The notes beneath the pieces are model-generated. The model ran no database searches. It had not been told where the DNA came from and saw only the letters and a program-made list of their open reading frames with translations. From positions 1,426,001 through 1,490,000 of the forward strand of contig CP119310.1 of assembly GCA_029203185.1 (NCBI GenBank): DNA of 64,000 bases. The letters are read 5' to 3'. A program made the position numbers and the translations under genes. This document shows, piece by piece, positions 36,818 through 44,332 of this stretch. Numbering within the stretch: the stretch's first letter is position 1; each line of letters begins with the position of its first letter. Source of the stretch: Candidatus Chryseobacterium colombiense. GTDB taxonomy: Bacteria; Bacteroidota; Bacteroidia; Flavobacteriales; Weeksellaceae.

Positions 36818-37723
36818 TTAAAGGTTTTCTGAAAAGAACTGGGTACTTCTTTCAATAGCCTGATCCACATATTGTGGAATGTCATAGAGGTCAAAGTGAT
36901 TGGCTTCATCCACAATAAAATATTCCTTGTTTTTACTTGCCGCATAAACATACAGGAAATCACTGTTCCATTTAGAATTGGCTTCCCTTCCTGCAATCAC
37001 CAGAAGAGGCTGCGTCAATAAGGTTTCAATCCGGTCAAAAGCGCGGAAGTTGATAAGTCTGCTTAGATCAGTTAATAGAAATACTCCTGTAGAATTAGGA
37101 TGTTGCGCTCTGGCGGTACGGTAATAATCATACCCGTCTGTTGCTTCTTTACCATACTCAGGATGGCGTTCACCCACCCAATTCATATATACAGGTTCTG
37201 CACCTGAGGCTTCTGCGGTACGCTGATTTGCAACTGCTTCCAAAGTTTCTTGTATATTGACTGTACCTCCTTTGCCATTCCAGCCCTTATGGTACATCTG
37301 ACCAATATCAACACCACTTACAGTTGCTAAAGCTTTGATTCGTTTTTCCTGTTTTGTAGCCGCCACAAAATAACCGCCACTGGCACAGATACCAATTCCC
37401 CCGATGCGTTCTGCATCAACGTAGGCTAAGGTGGTCAGAAAATCGACAGCAGCACTGATGTCACCAACTCTGGCTGAGGGGTTTTCAGTATTTCTTGGTA
37501 GACCGCCGCTTTCACCCTGATAACTGGCATCAAAAGCAAGGGTAACAAATCCTTTCTCTGCCATTTTTGAAGCGTATATGCCAGCTGTTTGTTCTTTCAC
37601 TCCTCCTGCGGGGTGACCAACGACAATTGCTGGGTATTTTTGGGTTGGGTTGAAATCAGAAGGAAGGAATAGATTTCCTGCCATTTCGATTTCACCGTTC
37701 CTGAATATTACTGACTGTTTCAT
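36818..37723 (-). CDS. Alpha/beta-hydrolase with cysteine nucleophile
   Basis: 301 residues from MKQSVIFRNGEIEMAG (37723); the frame extends to 37759 but the promoter lies there. Elbow IGGIGICASGGYFVAA, oxyanion region HPAGGVKEQTAGIYAS, His in DEANHFDLYDIPQ. Preceded by operator E. Paralogue of the hydrolases at 31171 and 14334. Confidence 0.9.
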   Translation of the reverse strand: MKQSVIFRNGEIEMAGNLFLPSDFNPTQKYPAIVVGHPAGGVKEQTAGIYASKMAEKGFVTLAFDASYQGESGGLPRNTENPSARVGDISAAVDFLTTLAYVDAERIGGIGICASGGYFVAATKQEKRIKALATVSGVDIGQMYHKGWNGKGGTVNIQETLEAVANQRTAEASGAEPVYMNWVGERHPEYGKEATDGYDYYRTARAQHPNSTGVFLLTDLSRLINFRAFDRIETLLTQPLLVIAGREANSKWNSDFLYVYAASKNKEYFIVDEANHFDLYDIPQYVDQAIERSTQFFSENL

Positions 37724-37773
37724 TGTTCTGTTCTTTTTAATTGAATGTTTAACATTCAATCATTTTGACAAAA

Positions 37774-37842
37774 CAAAGTTATAGAGGTCAATAAGTTAAG
37801 TATGAAAACAAATCACTTAAAAAACGAAACATTTTACTGATT
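37774..37842 (-). promoter_or_regulatory. Operator copy E and -7 box for the 36818 operon
   Basis: Minus strand: TAATCAGTAAAATGTTTCG and T-rich arm, 27 nt from its TTG, then TAACTTTG (37774-37781), about 50 bp before the start codon. Confidence 0.72.
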
Positions 37843-37873
37843 AGGGATTTTTGTTTGTCCCAGTAATTGATAC

Positions 37874-38335
37874 TCAAAAAGGTAAAGCAGAAGTCTGTTT
37901 AATATAGCGCATTACAAAAGAACTTTGGATTTTACTGATATGAGGTGTTCTCGAAAGTTTGTTAGAAACAAAATCATTGTATGCATCCGGGTCTTTGACC
38001 ATCACTTTTAAAACGATATCAAAAATCCCGCCCGTAACGTATGCTTCCATCACCTCGTCCAAGTCGGAAATTTTCTCCAAAAATTCATCCACATATTCAA
38101 GGCGTTGACTATTGAGCGAAACATTCACGATGACGGTAAATTTAAGTCCGACTTTCTTTTGATCAACGATGGCAACATATTCTTTGATATATCCCTCGTT
38201 CTCCAGTTTCTTTATCTTGTCATAAACAGAAGTCCGGGACATATTCAGCCGCTCCGTCAGGTCTGAAATATCAAACCGTGAGTTTTTTTGCAGCAATCTT
38301 AACAGCTCTATTTCCTGTTTGCTTAATTCTTCCAT
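37874..38335 (-). CDS. Lrp/AsnC-family transcriptional regulator
   Basis: 153 residues from MEELSKQEIELL (38335). The HTH is RFDISDLTERLNMSRTSVYDKIKKLENEGYI. An RAM/AsnC effector domain follows (VIVNVSLNSQRLEYVDEFLEKISDLDEVMEAYVTGGIFDIVLKVMVKD). Divergent from the EamA transporter gene, which it probably controls, as Lrp members often govern amino-acid export. Confidence 0.93.
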   Translation of the reverse strand: MEELSKQEIELLRLLQKNSRFDISDLTERLNMSRTSVYDKIKKLENEGYIKEYVAIVDQKKVGLKFTVIVNVSLNSQRLEYVDEFLEKISDLDEVMEAYVTGGIFDIVLKVMVKDPDAYNDFVSNKLSRTPHISKIQSSFVMRYIKQTSALPF

Positions 38336-38483
38336 CGGATTTTTTCCGATAAATATAAAAAGAAAATAGTTTGTATTGGACAAAATACGGAAATTTTAAT
38401 TTTTATTGGATATTTTACTTATTTGTAATGTGTAATCTATACAAAAAATGTTATTTTATAATTTTGCATGGACAAAATAATTT

Positions 38484-39389
38484 ATGACAAAGTATATTAT
38501 TATAGTTGCTCTTGGAGCATTGAGTTACGGGATGCTGTCATCGTTTGCAAAAATCGCATACGAACAAGGTTATAGTGCAGGGGAAATAACCTTTACCCAG
38601 GCGAGTATCGGTGCAGTAATACTTGGAGCTATCGCTTTTATTCGTAACAAGAAACAAAAACAGGCTCATAAGACCAAAAGATGGAAACTGCTTTTAGCGG
38701 GTACATCAATGGGCATTTCAGCCTATACCTATTATTTGTCGGTAGCATACATCCCCGCATCATTAGCCATCGTCCTGCTCATGCAAATGACCTGGATGAG
38801 TATGCTCGCCGAATGGATTTTCTTTAAAAAGAAACCCTCAATGGTTGAAATCAGTTCGGCAGCCATTATTATTGTGGGAACTATCTTTGCAGGCAATTTA
38901 CTAAATGCCAAAGACCTGAATTTCTCCCGTTTAGGCATTGCTTTAAGCATAGGTTCGGCTTTGTTATACACTTTATATGTACTGTTTACAAGCAAATTGG
39001 GAAATGACGTACCCATGTTTGAAAAAAGCGCATTAATGACAACCGGTTCAGCAATGATGATTTTACTTATCAACCTCAAATCCATTACCACAAGTACGCA
39101 TTTAGATTTAGGATTACTTCAGTGGGGAGCATTCTTAGCCATTTTCGGAACTATAATACCGCCGATATGCTTTACCACAGGAATGCCTAAAATCGGCGCT
39201 GGTTTAAGTGCCATTTTACTAACCTTGGAATTGCCAGCAGCCGTTTTCTGCGCACACCTCATTCTTCACGAGCAGGTTATGTTTTTACAGATAACAGGTA
39301 TTGCTATTATGCTTGGGGCTATTATCTACCTTAACCTTTCTAAATCCTGGCAGGAGAAAAAATCTTTAACTGCCAAACCAACCGTATAA
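38484..39389 (+). CDS. EamA-family (DMT) transporter
   Basis: 301 residues with ten membrane segments in two EamA halves: LGALSYGMLSSFAKIAYEQGYSAGEITF opens the first, and LGIALSIGSALLYTLYVLFTSK the second. Likely a metabolite exporter of the inner membrane. Followed at 16 bp by the broken hydrolase gene. Confidence 0.92.
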   Translation: MTKYIIIVALGALSYGMLSSFAKIAYEQGYSAGEITFTQASIGAVILGAIAFIRNKKQKQAHKTKRWKLLLAGTSMGISAYTYYLSVAYIPASLAIVLLMQMTWMSMLAEWIFFKKKPSMVEISSAAIIIVGTIFAGNLLNAKDLNFSRLGIALSIGSALLYTLYVLFTSKLGNDVPMFEKSALMTTGSAMMILLINLKSITTSTHLDLGLLQWGAFLAIFGTIIPPICFTTGMPKIGAGLSAILLTLELPAAVFCAHLILHEQVMFLQITGIAIMLGAIIYLNLSKSWQEKKSLTAKPTV

Positions 39390-39405
39390 TCCATTTATCC
39401 ATATT

Positions 39406-40224
39406 ATGACAGAGAAAAACATTAATACATTATTAGATATAAACGGCAATCAGCTTTATGTAGAATTGCAGTACGATTATCCCAATAATCCGACTATTGT
39501 TTTTTTACACGATAGTTTAGGTTGCGTACAGCTTTGGCGGGATTTTCCTCAAAAATTAGCAGAAGCGACTCAGTGTAATATATTGGTATATGACCGTTTA
39601 GGCTACGGGAAGTCTGAACCTATGCCCACTCATGAAAGACCAATCCATTATATGGAATTGGAAGCCGATATTTTGAACGGCTTACTGACTACATTGAATA
39701 TTGATAACGCTATCTTATTCGGACATAGCGATGGCGGTAGTATTGCATTACTTACCGCAAGCAAATATCCTCAAAACATTAAAGCCGTTATCTGCGAAGC
39801 AGGACACATTTTTGTAGAAGCCGTTACGCTAAAAGGGATTTACGAAGTGATGGAAGCCTATAAAACTACCAATCTACCTGAACGCCTGGCGAAGTATCAC
39901 GGCGACAAAGTGGACACCATATTCAAAGCGTGGACAGAAACATAGACACGGGATGATTACAGAAATTGGAACATAGAACATTTTTTATCGAAGATTACCT
40001 GTCCTTTACTTTTCATACAAGGCGAAGCCGATGAGTACGGAACATTGGCACAAGTTGACAAAACGGCTGCTCAGGTTTGCGGGAAAGCAGAAAAGTATAT
40101 CATTCCAAATATTGGACACACGCCGCACAAAGAAGCAGCAGAATTAACTTTTAATGCAGTTAAAAATTTCATTACTAATGAAATAGCCAGACCTTTGGTT
40201 ACATTAGGAAACAAAACACTTTAA
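39406..40224 (+). pseudogene. Alpha/beta-hydrolase interrupted by one in-frame stop
   Basis: Residues 1-179 encode a standard fold with PTIVFLHDSLGCVQLWRDFP and nucleophile elbow LFGHSDGGSIAL. A TAG at 39943 interrupts the sequence after KAWTET. The same frame continues without shift as TRDDYRNWNIEHF, then LFIQGEADEYG (catalytic acid) and IPNIGHTPHKEAA (catalytic His), ending at 40224. Relatives often have Trp at the stop position, so a TGG to TAG change is likely. The truncated product lacks two of three catalytic residues. The 3' end runs into operator copy F. Confidence 0.88.
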
Positions 40225-40245
40225 AAGCAAAACGTTTTACTGATT
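40207..40245 (-). repeat. Operator-like element copy F overlapping the AraC stop
   Basis: Minus strand: GGAATCAGTAAAACGTTTTG then AAAGTGTTTTGTTTCC. As at copy C, the AraC stop codon is inside the element. The left part is also the last codons of the broken hydrolase. No -7 box follows. Confidence 0.6.
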
Positions 40246-41082
40246 CCTGAAAACTTTAGGTGAGATACCTGTCTTCTGACGGAAGAAACGTGTAAAATAG
40301 GTAGGATATTCAAAGCCCAGACTATAAGCTATTTCATTAACTGTGAGCTTAGTTTCTCGTAACTTAGTTTTAGCTACTTGTATGATATATTGGTGAATAT
40401 GCTCTATAGGTGATTGTCCTGTAAAGTGCTTGATAACATCCCCAAAATAATTGACGGAAAGGTTGGCTTTAGCTGCGAAATGATTGACAGTGGGAAACTC
40501 CTCTTTTCTGTCATTGTCAAAGTATTGGTCTAACTGCTTATAGAAATCAGCCACAACCTTATTGTAGATTTTGCTTCGGGACTGAAACTGACGCTCATAA
40601 AAAGTCTGTGTATAGGAAAGAATCAATGATGTATAGGATGCGATTACATCTTCCGAAAACTCATTCTGATTAAACTCATCATGAGCTTTTATAAAAAGGT
40701 CAAGCAGTATCTTACTTTCACGCTCGGTCAAATAAAGAGCCTCATGCCTGTTGTATCCAGTAAATGTATAATCCTTTGCATACTTCTTTATCAGCTTATC
40801 GCTGATAAATATACCATAACCCAGAAAGGACCCGGATAAATCCCATTCCATCAGGTTTCCCGGTCTGTCTAAAAACAGATATGATGCTGACATTTCTTCG
40901 ATGGGCGGTTGTACATCGATATTGCTTTTTATGGCAATAAGATAGAAATCCAACTCAACGGGCTCGGATTTTAGTAATATATTTTTGTGTTCATCGTAAT
41001 GGATCACCTGTATACTGTCATTCAATGATCCTTTGATATTGATGTATTTTAAAAATGAAGGTATATTATATTTCTTTGCCAT
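40237..41082 (-). CDS. AraC-family transcriptional regulator (paralogue of 34427)
   Basis: 281 residues. The C-terminal domain is HFAAKANLSVNYFGDVIKHFTGQSPIEHI, then LTVNEIAYSLGFEYPTYFTRFFRQKTGISPKVFRNQ, nearly identical in the last helix to the regulator at 34427. The N-terminus is also related (DSIQVIHYDEH... VELDFYLIAIKSN). Preceded by operator G, which suggests self-regulation. Confidence 0.93.
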   Translation of the reverse strand: MAKKYNIPSFLKYINIKGSLNDSIQVIHYDEHKNILLKSEPVELDFYLIAIKSNIDVQPPIEEMSASYLFLDRPGNLMEWDLSGSFLGYGIFISDKLIKKYAKDYTFTGYNRHEALYLTERESKILLDLFIKAHDEFNQNEFSEDVIASYTSLILSYTQTFYERQFQSRSKIYNKVVADFYKQLDQYFDNDRKEEFPTVNHFAAKANLSVNYFGDVIKHFTGQSPIEHIHQYIIQVAKTKLRETKLTVNEIAYSLGFEYPTYFTRFFRQKTGISPKVFRNQ

Positions 41083-41108
41083 TGCTGTGATTCTACTTTT
41101 ACAATTTA

Positions 41109-41180
41109 CAAAATTAGGAATTGGAAATAGGAAAGAGCTATACTTTTAACAGTTAAAACGAAACTTTTAACGGATTTCGG
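41109..41180 (-). promoter_or_regulatory. Operator copy G and -7 box of the AraC gene
   Basis: Minus strand: AATCCGTTAAAAGTTTCG, then 42 nt to TAATTTTG (41109-41116). In copies A, D and E the distance from GTTTCG to the -7 box is 43 nt. The box lies 26 bp before the start codon. Confidence 0.65.
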
Positions 41181-41454
41181 AAAAAAATATAACTATAGAA
41201 CACTTCAGCAATCTTTGTAAAAAACTGTCTTATGAGACAGTCTGTATAAGATTTAAATTAAATTCTTATTTAGAAAATTATCTATTTCAGAACTCTAAAG
41301 TTTAGAATTTATTAAAAGTATAATTGAAAAATCTATTAAAAAACACCTAAAACAAATGGCAAAACTCAATAAATTATTCATAATTTAAATACTATAAAAT
41401 AGTAATATAAATTAATCATATTTAACTCATATTACTATACTGATTTATATTTTA
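41181..41454. other. AT-rich spacer, no gene seen
   Basis: No coherent reading frame. It separates the AraC/hydrolase region from the trehalose-type locus. Confidence 0.5.
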
Positions 41455-43101
41455 CTATTCCCCAAGCACTTCTATAATCGGATTACCAACCGTTCCACTT
41501 GGAAACTCGATACGCAACAAAGCTGAAATCGTAGGCGCAATATCGGTCATATAATAATCGGTATCGCTTTTTCCATTTTTAATTCCCCAGCCCATAAAAA
41601 TAAGCGGTATATGAGAATCATAAGAGTTCCAGGCACCGTGGGTAGTTCCTTTTTTTGCATAGTTTGGTAATATTCCGTCACGGGGAACAATTTGTATATC
41701 ACCACTTCTTTTCCAGTTATAACCATTTATCGCACGTGATTTTAACGGCTCCGGAATAGGATATGTTACTGTTTTTTTCAGATCAAATGCAAACAAAATC
41801 TCAGTTTTTTTATTTAAATAACCAATGATTACTGATTTTACATCTTCTGTATTTAATCCCTTTTCATTTATTATATCATCATTAAGGTAAATCTGATAAT
41901 TGTCGATACCCAAAACAATTTTTTCAGTCTGATATTTCCTGTAAAGCTCCCCTTCTAATATTTTTTTTAAATCTTCATCAAAAAACCCGCTTGGTATCTT
42001 ATTCGATTTTAAAAATCCTTCCGAGTTAGCTCCGCCGTGATCGGCGGATAAGAAAACCAAATAATTATTTTTTCCTACTTTTTCGTCCAGTGTCTTAAAA
42101 AATGCGGACAGATCTCTGTCTAATCGGATATAGGCATCTTCAACTTCAATAGAATTAGGTCCATAAGAATGTCCTATATAATCTGTAGAGGCAAGATTAA
42201 TTGCCAGAAAATCGGTTTCCTCCCCTTTTCCTAATCCATAATGATCCAAAGTCGATTTAGCAAACTGCAACGTCAGCGTATTTCCAAAAGGAGTTGTTCT
42301 TATTACTCCTTTATTCATAATATAATCGGTCATTAAATTTTTATAGGGAAATATCGGTTCTTTAGCATTGCCGACAGCTTGCTCCCATTGCACATTGTCT
42401 TCCGTACTTTCTGTATATTCATTTATTGGTAAAATGGTATTCCAACCATTGGACAATAATTTTTCAGGATTCTTTTCATTATTGAAGCTGTTGACCCAAT
42501 TGGGCAGTTCATTCATATAATATGAGCTGCTAATAAAATTTCCGGTAGAGTCATCAAACCAAAATGCAGCTGTAGGATTATGCCCGGCCGGTAAAATAGA
42601 AGCGCGGTCTTTTAATGAAACCCCAACTACTTTTGATCTGAAGTTACTGGCGATCCTCAATTGATCCGTAACTGTGGTTGTCCATAAATTGACGGGAGAA
42701 TGGCTACCGTTTTTCCTATCTGCAGAACCAACAGGGTTTACATTTGGATCAGCTGTACAATACACGCTCTTTCCTGTTTCTTTATCCATCCAGTTGTTTC
42801 CTATAATTCCGTGAATGGACGGAACAGACCCGGTATAGATAGAAGTATGTCCGACAGCAGTTATTGTCGGAATGTAAGGGATGTGAACATTATTGAGAGA
42901 ATAACCCTCTTTCAGCATTCTTTTAAAACCTTCTTTACCGTATTTTTGTTCATAACGGTAGAGATAATCCCAACGCATCTGGTCAACAACAATCCCCACA
43001 ACAAGTTTGGGTTTTTCGACTGCATTAACTTTCTTTTTTTGTGCACTTAAGCCTGTTAAAGCGAGAGATATGAATAGTATTTTTATAGTTTTATCAAACA
43101 T
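41455..43101 (-). CDS. PafA-like alkaline phosphatase / phosphodiesterase
   Basis: 548 residues with signal peptide (MFDKTIKILFISLALTGLSA then Q). It has the metal-site Asp in VVGIVVDQMRWDYL, the Thr-containing block TAVGHTSIYTGSVPSIHGI that carries the nucleophile, and SLKDRASILPAGH, which matches the Lys and Arg (K162/R164) that identify PafA phosphate monoesterases. LSADHGGANSEG and THGAWN supply further zinc ligands. A periplasmic phosphatase of broad specificity is expected. It lies last in the trehalose-type locus. Confidence 0.92.
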   Translation of the reverse strand: MFDKTIKILFISLALTGLSAQKKKVNAVEKPKLVVGIVVDQMRWDYLYRYEQKYGKEGFKRMLKEGYSLNNVHIPYIPTITAVGHTSIYTGSVPSIHGIIGNNWMDKETGKSVYCTADPNVNPVGSADRKNGSHSPVNLWTTTVTDQLRIASNFRSKVVGVSLKDRASILPAGHNPTAAFWFDDSTGNFISSSYYMNELPNWVNSFNNEKNPEKLLSNGWNTILPINEYTESTEDNVQWEQAVGNAKEPIFPYKNLMTDYIMNKGVIRTTPFGNTLTLQFAKSTLDHYGLGKGEETDFLAINLASTDYIGHSYGPNSIEVEDAYIRLDRDLSAFFKTLDEKVGKNNYLVFLSADHGGANSEGFLKSNKIPSGFFDEDLKKILEGELYRKYQTEKIVLGIDNYQIYLNDDIINEKGLNTEDVKSVIIGYLNKKTEILFAFDLKKTVTYPIPEPLKSRAINGYNWKRSGDIQIVPRDGILPNYAKKGTTHGAWNSYDSHIPLIFMGWGIKNGKSDTDYYMTDIAPTISALLRIEFPSGTVGNPIIEVLGE

Positions 43102-43128
43102 AATATTTAAAATTAATTTATAAAAAAA

Positions 43129-43187
43129 CTGGATGTCCCTACTCTATGAAATGTATCTCAACATTTAATACCAATACGGACATCCAG
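43129..43187 (-). terminator. Terminator of the esterase gene
   Basis: Perfect 10-bp inverted repeat CTGGATGTCC/GGACATCCAG, with a T7 run on the minus strand. The loop is about 39 nt. Confidence 0.75.
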
Positions 43188-43206
43188 AAAGATAAGTTCA
43201 AACAGC

Positions 43207-44316
43207 TTATTTGTTATTTAGCCAAATCAGGAATTCATATAAACATCTCCGCCACGTTAACCACTCGTGATAGGTGCCTGAAGATTCATAGGATTTAAGA
43301 TCAGTATTTTGTGTCTCTAACTCTTTGATTAAAGAATTTCTGAAATTAAAATATCGTTCTTTTTCTATGCTTCCGATTCCAATAAAAAAAGATTGATCTT
43401 TAAATAATTGTGTATTTAATAACTTAAACCGGTCATCATTGTTCCCTCCATAAATAACAGGACTGAAAAGTCCGATTTTTGAGAACATGCCAGAATAATC
43501 ATTACTGATTTTTAGGGCTTGAAAACTTCCTCTTGATAAACCGGCAATATAGAAATCAGAAAAATTAAATTTATTTTTAAGTGAAAATAAAACACCCTCT
43601 ACCAGCTCTTTCTCTACTGAATTGATGTTTTTCAAAGTAGAAGTTTCTATATCAGAATTTTTATGATCCTGAATTTCACCTTCCACCAATACGATCATTA
43701 TTGGTTCGATCTTTTTCTCAGCAATAAGATTATCTAAGATATTTTGAATCTTACCCTGTTTTATCCAGCCTGTATTATCTTCACCGGCACCGTGATATAA
43801 AACCAAGAGCGGATACGTTTTGTTTTTATTAAAGCCAGACGGATAATACAGATAGTAATTTCTTTTTTCGTGAAGGTTTTTTGAAAAATAGTTTTGTTTT
43901 TTGATGATCCCCTTTGGAACATTTTTATTTTTGAAAAAATCTTCACCCGAATCTACTTCGAAACCATTTACCAATGAATTGTATGCATAATACTTTTCAT
44001 TTTTTGGAAGCAGGTATTTTTCTTTATCTACCTCCAGCCAAAAATAATGGAAACCTATATCTACGGGTGAAGTTATTATATTCCAATATCCGGACGCTTC
44101 TTTTTGCACATCAATATGCAGGTTTGAAAAAACATCACCACCTTTCAGCTCAACAGTTTTAGCTTCAGGTTTATAGAACCTTATATTAAGCTGATTGTTT
44201 TTATTAACAACAATATGATTTTGTTTTAATAATATATTTGAGCTCGATAGTTTTTGAGCAGTGATATTATTAATGATGCATAATATGATTGTCGCAGTGA
44301 TGATTTTTCTAAACAT
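43207..44316 (-). CDS. Secreted esterase with N-terminal immunoglobulin-like domain
   Basis: 369 residues from MFRKIITATIILCIINNITA (44316), a signal peptide. The frame extends to 44358, but that would overlap the receptor gene. Residues 20-120 form an E-set/CBM48-like sandwich (VVNKNNQLNIRFYKPEAKTVELKGG). An esterase domain of the PF00756 type follows: YYLYYPSGFNKNKTYPLLVLYHGAGEDNTGW, elbow IAGLSRGSFQALKIS, His in SSGTYHEWLTWRR. It would remove acyl groups from a sugar or polymer in the periplasm. Confidence 0.88.
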   Translation of the reverse strand: MFRKIITATIILCIINNITAQKLSSSNILLKQNHIVVNKNNQLNIRFYKPEAKTVELKGGDVFSNLHIDVQKEASGYWNIITSPVDIGFHYFWLEVDKEKYLLPKNEKYYAYNSLVNGFEVDSGEDFFKNKNVPKGIIKKQNYFSKNLHEKRNYYLYYPSGFNKNKTYPLLVLYHGAGEDNTGWIKQGKIQNILDNLIAEKKIEPIMIVLVEGEIQDHKNSDIETSTLKNINSVEKELVEGVLFSLKNKFNFSDFYIAGLSRGSFQALKISNDYSGMFSKIGLFSPVIYGGNNDDRFKLLNTQLFKDQSFFIGIGSIEKERYFNFRNSLIKELETQNTDLKSYESSGTYHEWLTWRRCLYEFLIWLNNK

Positions 44317-44332
44317 GTTCGGATTTTTACAA

